Of a stretch of DNA of 43,138 nt, positions 1 to 7,909 are shown in pieces (the first letter of the stretch is position 1; every line of letters begins with the position of its first letter). The translations under genes and the position numbers were made by a program. Source of the stretch: JAUNST01 sp964452285 (GTDB lineage Bacteria; Patescibacteriota; Microgenomatia; UBA1400; PJMF01); NCBI GenBank assembly GCA_964452285.1, contig CAYVKW010000004.1, positions 1-43,138 of the forward strand, written 5' to 3'. The notes below the pieces were generated by a model, which had not been told where the DNA came from, made no database searches, and saw nothing but the letters and a program-made list of their open reading frames with translations.

Positions 1-48
1 GGCGCACCGCCAGCGTTCATCCTGAGCTAGGATCAAACTCTCAAAAAA
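1..48 (-). rRNA. rrs: 16S ribosomal RNA, 5' end (partial)
   Basis: Read on the minus strand, the sequence matches the universal start of small-subunit rRNA: the AGAGTTTGATC core at 31-41 is followed by CTAGCTCAG and then GATGAACGCTGGCGG. The mature 5' end should lie near 48 by analogy with E. coli, where seven bases precede this core. The rest of the gene lies beyond the left edge. The base after CCT is A where most bacteria have G (CTAGCTCAG rather than CTGGCTCAG), a one-base mismatch to the standard 27F primer. Confidence 0.95.
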
Positions 49-332
49 AGTTTCATTGAAACTTGCGTTTCAAAAAATTTCTCGTGATTGTTGAGCTTGA
101 CTATCTCAACTATTAAATAAAATTAACGGATTCACTGCTGTCCTGAAATAAATTCCGGATAGCAGTACCGTCAATTTCTTGACAACTTCCTACTACCATA
201 TTTATCTCAGATGCTCTGTTCTGTCAAAAACAAAGCTTGTTTGTCTTAAATTGTCAAAGAACCTTAACTAGCGATAAAAAACACCACCAAGCACTGCTTG
301 TGGCTTTCGTTTTTATTTCCTTGTTGTTAAGA
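49..332 (-). other. rRNA operon leader (boxA-like element and processing hairpin)
   Basis: This is the transcribed leader between the rrn promoter and 16S. On the minus strand a GTTCTTTGA element near 254-262 resembles the boxA antitermination sequences of rRNA leaders. At 134-166 an ACTGCT...AGCAGT stem with an inner TCC/GGA pairing forms a hairpin that could be part of rRNA processing. A TTGACA near 221-226 could be the -35 of a second, weaker promoter, but the matching -10 is poor. No protein-coding gene is visible here. Confidence 0.5.
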
Positions 333-338
333 GTTGTG

Positions 339-367
339 ATTATATATTAGTTTACTGAAAGTGTCAA
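339..367 (-). promoter_or_regulatory. rRNA operon promoter, sigma70 consensus
   Basis: On the minus strand a TTGACA -35 hexamer (362-367) is separated by exactly 17 bp from a TATAAT -10 hexamer (339-344). Both hexamers are perfect consensus. Transcription would start near 332 and run into the 16S gene after a leader of about 285 nt. This is the strongest promoter in the window, as expected for rRNA. Confidence 0.85.
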
Positions 368-444
368 GGGGCAATTTGGACCAAATTCATACCAATTTAG
401 CAAATTTTCTTCTGTATATTCCTCCGCTGCTCTATTTTTGCCCA

Positions 445-1590
445 TTAATCGCTCAAAAAATCCAACACTAATCTTCCATATTCCGCTCTTTTTTGCCTTA
501 GATCTTCTTCATTGCTTTGCAATACTTGCAAACTATCAGCAAAAATCCGCCCCAAATACTCCTGAAAATCAATCACTTCGTCTATTAACTCTATAAATTG
601 GCCCGCTTTCATTCTTCCTCTAGTCTCATCAAAGCGCCTTTCCACTTCCATACTCAAAACTTGTGCTACTCTGATATCAAAAGCTTCCAAATTTCGCTGA
701 ATTGTGCCCAAAATTTCATCTTTTGTCTTCTCTTGTTCTGCTTGCGCCCTCAAACTGCCCAAGGCATTTCTTGTTACCCGGTTTTGTCCCACAATTGAAT
801 TTAGGGTCGCCACTTTCTCCGCCAAGACTGAAATGCTTCTATCAATTAAAATATTTATTTCATTCATCTGAGAATTAATTAAAACCGCAGTTATCTTTTT
901 CTCTTGTATTGTCTCTTGATATTGATCATCATCAATTAAAATCTGCGCCAAAGCTGATTCTTCCGTCTTTTCACTCTCCAATTGTCGCCGCCAGTTTGCC
1001 AAAATTCTTTTTTCCTTGTGATTAATTTTCTGCAACTGTTTTTTTTCTTTCGCGATCGCGATTTGCAGATCATGCATCGTCGTCAAAATTTCTCCCAATT
1101 TCTTTTCTATCTCCGATGTCAATTGTTCAAAAAATCTCACTCCGGCCTCAGGCAGGGCCACTTTGGTTTCCGCTTCAAATTGAGCGAAATATTTCACTAA
1201 ATAATCCAAAATCTCATTCGCTTTCTCTTGAAAATGCATCTGTTCGTCTTGCAAAGGCAATAAATTTCTCTGTTGCAATCGACTGGGATCTGCCAATAAT
1301 TGCCTTTGCAAAGCAATATAGCGGCTTCCTTCTCGCGCTTGATTCAAAACATCTCTCACTTCTTGTTGACGCAGCCACTCCACTGTTTGATCTTGTCCAC
1401 TTTGTGCCAAATTTAATTCTTGATCCAAAGTTTTTTCGTCCACTTCTTCAGTAGGCAAAAATTCCTTATCGCCAATTTCTACAGTTAAACCTTGTAGATC
1501 TCTCAGTATACTAGCGCGGGCGCGATTGAGATCAGCAATCCGCTCATCTAGCTCTTTTTTCTTGGCCAAATCATTGTAGTCTACTGTCAT
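445..1590 (-). CDS. coiled-coil protein of unknown function
   Basis: This 381-aa soluble protein is rich in Glu, Gln, Lys and Leu, with long heptad-like stretches from about residue 1 to 50 and 150 to 370, so it is probably mostly coiled coil. It has no signal peptide, membrane segment or recognisable catalytic motif. Its ATG overlaps the TGA of the upstream gene (ATGA), so the two are translationally coupled and probably act together. The 3' end lies about 78 bp before the -35 of the rRNA promoter on the same strand. I do not recognise a family; a structural or scaffolding role is a guess. Confidence 0.75.
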   Translation of the reverse strand: MTVDYNDLAKKKELDERIADLNRARASILRDLQGLTVEIGDKEFLPTEEVDEKTLDQELNLAQSGQDQTVEWLRQQEVRDVLNQAREGSRYIALQRQLLADPSRLQQRNLLPLQDEQMHFQEKANEILDYLVKYFAQFEAETKVALPEAGVRFFEQLTSEIEKKLGEILTTMHDLQIAIAKEKKQLQKINHKEKRILANWRRQLESEKTEESALAQILIDDDQYQETIQEKKITAVLINSQMNEINILIDRSISVLAEKVATLNSIVGQNRVTRNALGSLRAQAEQEKTKDEILGTIQRNLEAFDIRVAQVLSMEVERRFDETRGRMKAGQFIELIDEVIDFQEYLGRIFADSLQVLQSNEEDLRQKRAEYGRLVLDFLSD

Positions 1591-2597
1591 GCGCCTCTGT
1601 TTTCTAAATTTTTTCTACGTTTACGAGCATTTTTTAGTTCGCTATCAATTCTTCTCATTTGCCCAAACTTATCCAATCGCGCCCGCGCCTCTCTGCTCCA
1701 AAGCAAAGTTTTTGTGTATTGATCCGTTTCTTCCGTCGAATAGTCCATCAAGTTCTCATTTTTATCTTCACTCTCTATCTCCAACTCATCATTATTGTCA
1801 TTTTCTCTTAACTCCTGTTCTTCATTTGCTGTTTCCGTAGATTCTTCCTGTTTTTCATTTTCCATCTGCTTGTCAGTTGGCTTTTGTTCTTCCTGATTCT
1901 GTAATTCATCGACTATTTTTTTATCATCTTTAGTCTCCGTCATCAGAATTTCTTCTGGCTTCAATTCAAAACTATTTGGAGAAAATATATTTTCTCTTTC
2001 TTTAACTTTTTCGTCATCTTCTTGTTTTTGTTCCAAATTAAGTTTCTGCGTTTCTTTATCAATCTTCTCATTTTCCTCAGGTAGTGATACTTCCACCACC
2101 TCATAACCAGTTGTAGGCGCCTTGGTATCCACTTTTTCTCTCACGCTCGGATTAGTTTCTCTCATTTCCCGTGTCAACACAGACTCTGGAGCATCCACCG
2201 GCACTGGTTCTGCTTTTTGCGGCCCTCCCACATATTCAGTTTTCAAATCATCGTTTTCTGTTTCATCAGACGATTCTTGCATTTGTTTCAAGTCTTGATC
2301 CAAAGTTACACCCGCATCAATCGCTTCTTGCAAAGTTTCGTCTTTTATTTGTGTTTCTCTAGGATTTTCGTCTTCTCCGCTCACTTTTTTTTCCATTTCC
2401 GCCGTCGCCTTTTGCATTTCCATCTTGTCAGCTGTCACCGCCGTCGCTATATCTTCTTGTCCCAGCATCATTCCTCGCATACTCAAACCAATTTTTGCTT
2501 TACGACTAGCCTCTTCGGGCTTTTCTCCGTTTATTTTATTTTTCTCCATTCCTATCACACCCATTGTCATCTCTGGACCTACTACCATAACTTCCAT
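1587..2597 (-). CDS. highly charged Glu/Lys-rich protein of unknown function
   Basis: The product is about 336 aa. The central 250 residues are dominated by Glu, Asp, Lys, Gln and Asn and are probably disordered; the last 60 residues are basic and helical (SREARARLDKFGQMRRI, ending in KNARKRRKN). There is no signal peptide or membrane helix. A longer reading from a TTG at 2624 would start inside the -10 box, so I prefer ATG at 2597, with ATG at 2588 as an alternative. The stop overlaps the start of the coiled-coil gene at 1590. The acidic low-complexity body plus a basic tail could bind a nucleic acid or a partner protein, but no function can be assigned. Confidence 0.7.
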   Translation of the reverse strand: MEVMVVGPEMTMGVIGMEKNKINGEKPEEASRKAKIGLSMRGMMLGQEDIATAVTADKMEMQKATAEMEKKVSGEDENPRETQIKDETLQEAIDAGVTLDQDLKQMQESSDETENDDLKTEYVGGPQKAEPVPVDAPESVLTREMRETNPSVREKVDTKAPTTGYEVVEVSLPEENEKIDKETQKLNLEQKQEDDEKVKERENIFSPNSFELKPEEILMTETKDDKKIVDELQNQEEQKPTDKQMENEKQEESTETANEEQELRENDNNDELEIESEDKNENLMDYSTEETDQYTKTLLWSREARARLDKFGQMRRIDSELKNARKRRKNLENRGA

Positions 2598-2623
2598 CTT
2601 AACACATTTTTGCAAAATATACA

Positions 2624-2629
2624 ATTATA
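2624..2629 (-). promoter_or_regulatory. -10 box upstream of the coiled-coil operon
   Basis: A TATAAT hexamer preceded by TTG on the minus strand would start transcription near 2617, about 20 nt before the preferred ATG at 2597. It falls in the gap after mnmA, so the two coiled-coil genes can be expressed independently of mnmA. Confidence 0.5.
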
Positions 2630-2693
2630 CAAATTAGATCAAAAGAGTCTCGATTGCTGTCTCTTTTCTTCCTATCTTAAAATTAACATCAAT

Positions 2694-3755
2694 TTATTCT
2701 ATTTCCGCTCCGCCTAGACAATAAAAATTGCTTTCACTTCTTTCATCGGGTTGATAAAAAACTGCAAATTGCCCTGAAGCCAAAGCAAAAACTTTTTTTT
2801 CTAGCTCCACTTGAAAAAAACCAGCGGGTTTTGCTGGCGAAATTTTGCCTCGCAAAATTTCGCCTTGGTGTCTCACTCTTATCCACACTGTTTTTTCTTT
2901 TATTCCATTAAAAAACGTTTGCTCTCGCACCAAAAATTTTTGTTTATAACATTCTTCTTTTTCACCTACAATCAGCCAATTCTTCTTTACATCTTTTTCG
3001 ATCACAAAATATTGTGGTGTTTTTGTGTCCATTTTCTTTATCGTCAAACCATGCCGCTGTCCAATCGTATAAAACGCTGCTCCTTTATGCGTACCTATTT
3101 CTTCCAGCGCGCCTGCCTTTGTCCGTCGCCAGATTAACCCTTCAGCTAGTGGCACTCGCAAACCTAAAAAATCTCTCAGGCCCACTTCCCCCACAAAACA
3201 AACTCCGGTCGAATCAGCTTTTTCTGCCACTAGCAAACCGTCTCGGCGCGCCAATTCCCGCACTTCTTTTTTCTCCAAATCTCCAATTGGGAAAATCACT
3301 CGTTCCCATTTTGTCCCATTTACCAAAGCCAAAAAGTAAGTTTGATCTTTCATTTTATCCGCCGCCGTATACAATTTGTGATCTTTAATCCGCGCATAAT
3401 GTCCCGTTGCCACTTTCTCAAAACCCTCTTTCATTGCCCAATCGTAAAACGCTCCAAACTTCACTTCCAAATTACACAGCAAATCAGGATTTGGCGTTCT
3501 TCCCTCTTCATAGCTATGATAAAAATAATCCAACACTTTTTGCCGATAAATCTCTCTCATGTCCAAAGAAACAAACGGTATACCCAAGTCCAAAGCTACT
3601 TGCAAAGCATCTTGTCTATCTCCATCAGATCGGCAACCGGCTTCACGATAGCATTCCAAATAAACCCCGGTCACTTCATAACCTTGTGCCAGCAAAAGCC
3701 GAGCGCTCACCGCACTATCAACTCCACCTGACAATCCTAATGCCACTTTTGTCAT
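2694..3755 (-). CDS. mnmA: tRNA-specific 2-thiouridylase MnmA
   Basis: MnmA transfers sulfur to U34 of tRNAs for Lys, Glu and Gln. The 353-aa protein has the PP-loop ATP pyrophosphatase motif SGGVDS (residues 9-14), the first catalytic cysteine in PNPDLLCNLEVKFG (C94), and the second in the family-typical DSTGVCFVGE (C186). A C-terminal beta-barrel domain follows, so the protein is full length. An upstream in-frame ATG at 3785 lies 5' of the expected transcription start (-10 at 3788-3793), so the start is set at 3755, giving the usual family N-terminus MTKVALGLSGG. It is divergent from the glycosidase-like gene at 3825. Confidence 0.95.
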   Translation of the reverse strand: MTKVALGLSGGVDSAVSARLLLAQGYEVTGVYLECYREAGCRSDGDRQDALQVALDLGIPFVSLDMREIYRQKVLDYFYHSYEEGRTPNPDLLCNLEVKFGAFYDWAMKEGFEKVATGHYARIKDHKLYTAADKMKDQTYFLALVNGTKWERVIFPIGDLEKKEVRELARRDGLLVAEKADSTGVCFVGEVGLRDFLGLRVPLAEGLIWRRTKAGALEEIGTHKGAAFYTIGQRHGLTIKKMDTKTPQYFVIEKDVKKNWLIVGEKEECYKQKFLVREQTFFNGIKEKTVWIRVRHQGEILRGKISPAKPAGFFQVELEKKVFALASGQFAVFYQPDERSESNFYCLGGAEIE

Positions 3756-3787
3756 ATTTACCCTATTAATCAATCCCTTTTGCACAT

Positions 3788-3813
3788 ATTATAACATCTA
3801 AATATGTTATAAT
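3788..3813. promoter_or_regulatory. mirror-image divergent promoter of mnmA and the glycosidase-like gene
   Basis: A perfect 10-bp inverted repeat (ATTATAACAT, 6-bp spacer, ATGTTATAAT) contains an extended -10 element TGTTATAAT on each strand: minus -10 at 3788-3793 for mnmA and plus -10 at 3808-3813 for the gene at 3825. The plus -10 ends 11 nt before the GTG start, giving an almost leaderless mRNA. No good -35 is seen on either side. The symmetry could also serve as an operator. Confidence 0.7.
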
Positions 3814-3824
3814 AAAAGCACATC

Positions 3825-4826
3825 GTGAAAAAAATCTTTTTTGCCTTAGCGCTTTTCTTTATTACCAGTTTTTCTCAAGTTAGAGCTGGACAAGTTTTGG
3901 GCGTTCACATTCTTCACCCTTTAGAAGTTGAAGAAGCCGCTTCACTTATTAAAAATGAATATAATCAAGATTCTTGGAGTTACGTTACTATTCCTCTCGC
4001 TCTCACCGATTTAGAAAAAAAGGATGAATGGCAAAAAGCTTTCAATCTTTGTGCTACTCACAAAATTCGTCCTATTATTCGTCTTGTCAGTCAGTTTGAC
4101 AGCCAAACCAATTCTTGGGCTATTCCTAACCGCGCTCAAATCATCTCTTATTTTGATTTTCTCAATTCGCTCACTTGGCCCACTCAAGAAAAGCTTATTA
4201 TTGTTTTCAATGAGGTTAATCATTCTTCCGAGTGGGGCGGTCAAATCAATCCTGGTAAATATGCTGGCACGCTCTCCTTTGTTGCCGATTGGGCTCATAC
4301 GGAAAATAACCACTATCTCATTCTCCCCGCCGCCATGGATCTGGCTGCCAGCAACACTGCTACCACCAAAGAAGCTTTTGCTTACCTTGATCAAATGCTT
4401 GAGAGCGAACCAGATGTTTTTAGCAAAATTGATTTCTGGAATTCACATTCCTATCCCAATCCCGCCTTTAGCAGCGCTCCTACCAAAACTGGTCAAAACT
4501 CCCTTTCCGGTTTTAATTACGAACTCGATTGGCTCAAAGAAAAAACTGGTCGTGATCTCAAGGTTTTTATTACCGAAACTGGTTGGGAAGAAAACAGCAA
4601 AACTCGCCGGCAACTTTACAATTATTATTCCTACGCTGCTAAAAATATTTGGAACGATTCTCGTATTGTCGCGGTCACACCTTTTGTTCTCAAAGGTGAC
4701 CCAGGTCCTTTTTCCAAATTTACTTTAATCGATAAAGATGGACAAACCAGCCTTCAATACGATGCTTTAGCTAACGCCGCCAAAATTCTCAGTCAAAATA
4801 ACCAAATTAACGTCGCCACTTTTTAG
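3825..4826 (+). CDS. secreted glycoside-hydrolase-like TIM-barrel protein
   Basis: This 333-aa protein starts with a clear signal peptide (MKKIFFALALFFITSFSQVRA), so it is exported. The body resembles a TIM-barrel glycosidase. IIVFNEVNHSSEWGG holds a plausible acid/base Glu after strand 4, DFWNSHSYPNP is typical of such barrels, and FITETGWE holds a plausible nucleophile Glu late in the fold. These paired glutamates fit clan GH-A-like retaining enzymes, but the substrate cannot be read. The start is GTG at 3825; no Shine-Dalgarno is present and the -10 box is only 11 nt away. Its stop codon overlaps the trpS stop by a few bases (convergent genes). Confidence 0.65.
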   Translation: MKKIFFALALFFITSFSQVRAGQVLGVHILHPLEVEEAASLIKNEYNQDSWSYVTIPLALTDLEKKDEWQKAFNLCATHKIRPIIRLVSQFDSQTNSWAIPNRAQIISYFDFLNSLTWPTQEKLIIVFNEVNHSSEWGGQINPGKYAGTLSFVADWAHTENNHYLILPAAMDLAASNTATTKEAFAYLDQMLESEPDVFSKIDFWNSHSYPNPAFSSAPTKTGQNSLSGFNYELDWLKEKTGRDLKVFITETGWEENSKTRRQLYNYYSYAAKNIWNDSRIVAVTPFVLKGDPGPFSKFTLIDKDGQTSLQYDALANAAKILSQNNQINVATF

Positions 4827-6193
4827 CCAATCACCTGTCCAGCCATCACTTCTTCTCCCACTTCCCAACGTTTCACTCCGTTTGCACTTTCTACCGCAAT
4901 AATCATTCCTTCGCTTGTCGCCGGTCCCATCTTCCGTGGCTGCAAATTTGTCGCATACACAAATTTGCGATTGATGAAATCTTCAGGCGTATACCATGCC
5001 CGTAAAGCGGAAAAAATTGTTTTGACACCAATTGGTCCAAAATCCACTTTCTGCTCAATTAATTTGTCGCTCCATTCTGGCAAACTCGCCGCCAAAACTT
5101 TCCCCACCCGCATTTCTACTGCCATAAATTTATCAAAACTGATTACCGGTCGAGCATAATCATTTTCAAACTCTAGCGGTTTTTTAGCAAACTCCACTTG
5201 CAAACCGACTGCTTTTTTCACCGTTTGCAAAGTTTTTTCTGCCACTAGGCTCGCTTGCGCTCGCCCCCGAGCCAAAATCGCTTCCACTTCTTCCGGATGC
5301 TCTAAATAATATTCGCGCTTCGCCCGGATTTTGGCAAAATACTTTTTATGCGCCACTATCAACGCTTTCTTTACTTCCACATCGCTCACTTTTCCTGCGC
5401 GATAACGCATTTTTAGATCTTCCACCTCTTGTTTATCGTCATTCCATAGGTCATGATAAGCAAATATCGGATTTCCTTCCACTTTTCCCGGATCATCAGC
5501 ATGAACTCGTCCAGAGTCAGTAAATGTCTTCATAATCTGCTTCTCGATTACCTCATAATCATCAAAAATTCCAATTACATTTTTTAAGCTTTTACTCATT
5601 TTTCGTTCGCCATCTGTCCCCGTAATTTTTCCCACTGATTCATCAATTAACGGTTCTGGCAACTTAAAAACCTCTTTTTTCACCATTTTATTAAAGTTTG
5701 CTGCAATATCTCGTGTGATTTCTACATGCTGTTTTTGATCCTTCCCCACCGGTATTAATTCAGCTTCATAAAGCAAAATGTCAGCCGCCATTAGAATCGG
5801 ATAGTTAAACAAACCCATATTGATATTTTCTGCCACCGCTCCTTTTTCCAATTTATCCTTGTAAGCGTGCATTCTCTTCATTTGTCCCAAACCCACAAAA
5901 TTACTTAAAATTGTTTCCAATTCACAATGTTGTGGCACTTGAGATTGTCTGAAAAACACAAAGTTTTTTTCATCCACTCCACAAGCTAAATAACTCACCA
6001 CCACTTGTCTGATATTATCTTCCAAAACTTTCTTTTCTTTCACCGTCGTTAAAGCATGCAAATCGGACACGAAACAATAGACTTGATTATCTGCTCGCCC
6101 CAAATCCACTAGCGGCTTTAATGCCCCAAAATAATTGCCAATATGCAAATTATTTCCACTTGGTGTTACCCCTGTTAAAACTATTTTCGTCAT
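4823..6193 (-). CDS. trpS: tryptophanyl-tRNA synthetase fused to a C-terminal Trbp111/EMAP-type tRNA-binding domain
   Basis: Residues 1-330 form a class I TrpRS that charges tRNA-Trp: PSGNNLHIGNYFGA carries the HIGH motif (HIGN, 17-20) and GERKMSKS carries KMSKS (198-202). Residues 351-456 are an extra OB-fold tRNA-binding domain like the MetRS C-terminus and Trbp111 (ISFDKFMAVEMRVGKV, NLQPRKMGPATSEGM). Bacterial TrpRS normally ends near residue 330, so this is an unusual fusion. The domain binds tRNA non-specifically in known proteins. Start at 6193 gives the family N-terminus MTKIVLTGVTPSG; the -10 box TATAAT (6202-6207) is 8 nt upstream, so the mRNA is probably leaderless. The cognate tRNA-Trp lies at 31982. 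Confidence 0.93.
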   Translation of the reverse strand: MTKIVLTGVTPSGNNLHIGNYFGALKPLVDLGRADNQVYCFVSDLHALTTVKEKKVLEDNIRQVVVSYLACGVDEKNFVFFRQSQVPQHCELETILSNFVGLGQMKRMHAYKDKLEKGAVAENINMGLFNYPILMAADILLYEAELIPVGKDQKQHVEITRDIAANFNKMVKKEVFKLPEPLIDESVGKITGTDGERKMSKSLKNVIGIFDDYEVIEKQIMKTFTDSGRVHADDPGKVEGNPIFAYHDLWNDDKQEVEDLKMRYRAGKVSDVEVKKALIVAHKKYFAKIRAKREYYLEHPEEVEAILARGRAQASLVAEKTLQTVKKAVGLQVEFAKKPLEFENDYARPVISFDKFMAVEMRVGKVLAASLPEWSDKLIEQKVDFGPIGVKTIFSALRAWYTPEDFINRKFVYATNLQPRKMGPATSEGMIIAVESANGVKRWEVGEEVMAGQVIG

Positions 6194-6201
6194 ATTCTCC
6201 A

Positions 6202-6210
6202 ATTATAACA
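6202..6210 (-). promoter_or_regulatory. extended -10 promoter of trpS
   Basis: TGTTATAAT on the minus strand, with the -10 hexamer ending 8 nt before the trpS ATG at 6193. No -35 match is seen at the expected distance. Transcription would start at or within about 2 nt of the start codon. Confidence 0.65.
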
Positions 6211-6263
6211 CGTAGATAAAATAACCCAATTCCAATCTTTATCACCATCCACAAAATAATAAA

Positions 6264-7418
6264 TTATCCAAAATAATTCTTGATATAAACCGCCGGCGTT
6301 CCCTTATCTCCAGAGCCAGAAGTTAAATCCGCCAAACTCGCCAGCAGATCATGCCATCGTCGTGGCGTTGTCCCCAGGCGCAATTGCTGATCTCTTTTCA
6401 CTTCATCCTTAATTTCTGCCAATTGCGCCTTCAATTTTTTCTGATCTTTTTCTCCTTTTAGTCGGTCGTTAAGCAGCATCTTCAATTTTATTTCCTCTGG
6501 ACTACCTGCCAATTTTTGTGTAAAACCAGGCGAACACACCGGATCCGCCAATTCCCAGACTCCAGAAAATGGATCTTTGAATGCACCATCGCCATAAACC
6601 AATGCCTCTATCTGTTTACCCGTTTCTTTTTTTATCGCTTCCACCAATGTTTTCACAAATTTATCCGCTTCTTTTGGAAACAATTTCAACTCTGTTTCAT
6701 TTAAAGCATTAGAACCCAATAATCCGAATTCACTCCATTTTGTTCCCACATCTTGCAAAGTTAAGATTGGCGCTTTAGTAACTTTTTCCAATTCTGTCTT
6801 CACTTTTGCTCGACCATGCACATTGGACACCAGAAAAGCATCTACCTTTCCCACTAGAAAATCTTCTTTATTACTAAAAACTATGTCTCCTTTAACGCCG
6901 TGTTTTTTTAAGATATCCAAATAAAACTGCGGGTAATCCATACCAGTAATTACATGTTTCGATTTTCCCAATTGCTTTTTTACTGCCTCATAGCTAGCAA
7001 AACTTTTCCCCTTTTCTAGTCTTTCCTCGTCTTGATAAAGACTATTTCCTTGCTCATCAGTCCAAGCATTCATCTGAATAATTATTTTCTTCCCTGTCAT
7101 CGCTAGAGCTAAACAATCCAAAATTGGCGCAAAACGATTACGCGAAAAAATCGGCCACACTACCGCCAAAGTTTCCACTTCTCCACCCAATTTTTCCTGC
7201 AAATCTTCAGCCACCGCTTTTTTCTCCACCACATTGTTTTGCGCCAACGCCACTACCGCCTCCGTCACTGCCACTACATCGCCAGTCTCCACGTTCTCCA
7301 AGCCAATTGTTTTTTTAATTGTTGCTACTACTATATCCACTAAATCATCACCTCTCATAATATAAGGTGTTTTCAATCCCATCACCACTGTCCCACAATT
7401 TTGGAGATTTAATCTCAT
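6264..7418 (-). CDS. coenzyme F420-0:L-glutamate ligase-like protein (CofE family)
   Basis: This 384-aa protein resembles the CofE/FbiB ligase family, which adds glutamate to F420-0. Similar features are the N-terminal GLKTPYIMRGDDLVDIVVATI, the strand DVVAVTEAVVALAQNN, the Asn/Asp-rich loop WSEFGLLGSNALNET, and DGAFKDPFSGVWELADP. The last 120 residues (KMLLNDRLKGEKDQKKLKAQL onward) are an extra helical region. No F420 biosynthesis genes are visible nearby, so the real substrate is unknown. An AGGGG Shine-Dalgarno precedes the ATG at 7418, and an extended -10 (TGTTATAAT) lies 19 nt upstream. It stands between trpS and a divergent small gene. Confidence 0.7.
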   Translation of the reverse strand: MRLNLQNCGTVVMGLKTPYIMRGDDLVDIVVATIKKTIGLENVETGDVVAVTEAVVALAQNNVVEKKAVAEDLQEKLGGEVETLAVVWPIFSRNRFAPILDCLALAMTGKKIIIQMNAWTDEQGNSLYQDEERLEKGKSFASYEAVKKQLGKSKHVITGMDYPQFYLDILKKHGVKGDIVFSNKEDFLVGKVDAFLVSNVHGRAKVKTELEKVTKAPILTLQDVGTKWSEFGLLGSNALNETELKLFPKEADKFVKTLVEAIKKETGKQIEALVYGDGAFKDPFSGVWELADPVCSPGFTQKLAGSPEEIKLKMLLNDRLKGEKDQKKLKAQLAEIKDEVKRDQQLRLGTTPRRWHDLLASLADLTSGSGDKGTPAVYIKNYFG

Positions 7419-7437
7419 TACTATCCCCTTTCAGTTC

Positions 7438-7446
7438 ATTATAACA
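7438..7446 (-). promoter_or_regulatory. extended -10 promoter of the CofE-like gene
   Basis: TGTTATAAT on the minus strand, 19 nt from the ATG at 7418. This leaves room for a short leader carrying the AGGGG ribosome-binding site. It is the leadered version of the same -10 motif used without a leader at trpS and ychF. Confidence 0.6.
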
Positions 7447-7489
7447 TTCTTCTGTCTTTTTTTGCAGCAAATACGGCTCTGTTTTGTCA

Positions 7490-7544
7490 TATAATTTTCA
7501 AAAGCACTTAAACCTACTCAAAAAGCATTTTTCTCTGCTATAAT
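7490..7544 (+). promoter_or_regulatory. promoter(s) and start of the leader of the small gene at 7655
   Basis: An extended -10, TGCTATAAT, lies at 7536-7544; a second TATAAT lies at 7490-7495. From the first, transcription would begin near 7551 and leave a 5' leader of about 100 nt before the start at 7655. The leader is AT-rich, and I see no strong helix apart from short AU pairings. No clear -35 is present for either box. Confidence 0.55.
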
Positions 7545-7654
7545 CAAGCGAAAGTTATTATATATAGCTGATCTTTAAAACCATACTTTAATTTATCCGT
7601 AGTAAAAGATAGCAATAATTAAAAAACATAAAACATTTTGAGGAGGAATGTCTT

Positions 7655-7885
7655 TTGTCTACCCCTGTTAAACCTACCGATTTTATCGTCGAGCTGCCCA
7701 GCAATCTAGAAAATTGTCCCGATGAAAACAGCCAACAACGGGCTCAACGCTATGTGGATTTCTTCAATCAGACTCAAAGAGAAATTCAAAGTTCTCTTGT
7801 CGCCCAAATTGTTTCTGTTCCTGACGCCAGTGGCAATCCGATTTGGAAGGCTCGTATTTTCTCCGCTACTTTATTACCACTTTAA
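7655..7885 (+). CDS. small protein of unknown function, TTG start
   Basis: This 76-aa protein (MSTPVKPTDFIVELPSNLEN...) has no signal peptide, membrane helix or known motif. A perfect AGGAGG Shine-Dalgarno at 7641-7646 sits 8 nt from the TTG start, which is ideal spacing. The ATG at 7648, only one nucleotide after the Shine-Dalgarno, would give a 7-codon ORF in another frame and is rejected. The gene has its own promoter with a long leader and a strong terminator, so it is a monocistronic unit on the strand opposite its neighbours. The good signals argue for a real, well expressed protein. Function unknown. Confidence 0.65.
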   Translation: MSTPVKPTDFIVELPSNLENCPDENSQQRAQRYVDFFNQTQREIQSSLVAQIVSVPDASGNPIWKARIFSATLLPL

Positions 7886-7909
7886 AATCACTATGGATAG
7901 CTTTCAACC

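Noticed and set aside
3756..3785. Longer N-terminus of MnmA from the ATG at 3785
   Set aside because: That ATG lies upstream of the transcription start predicted from the -10 at 3788-3793, and the family N-terminus begins at 3755.
7648..7671. ATG-started 7-codon ORF overlapping the 7655 gene as the real product
   Set aside because: Its ATG is one nucleotide from the Shine-Dalgarno, too close for normal initiation, whereas the TTG at 7655 has ideal spacing and a 76-codon frame.
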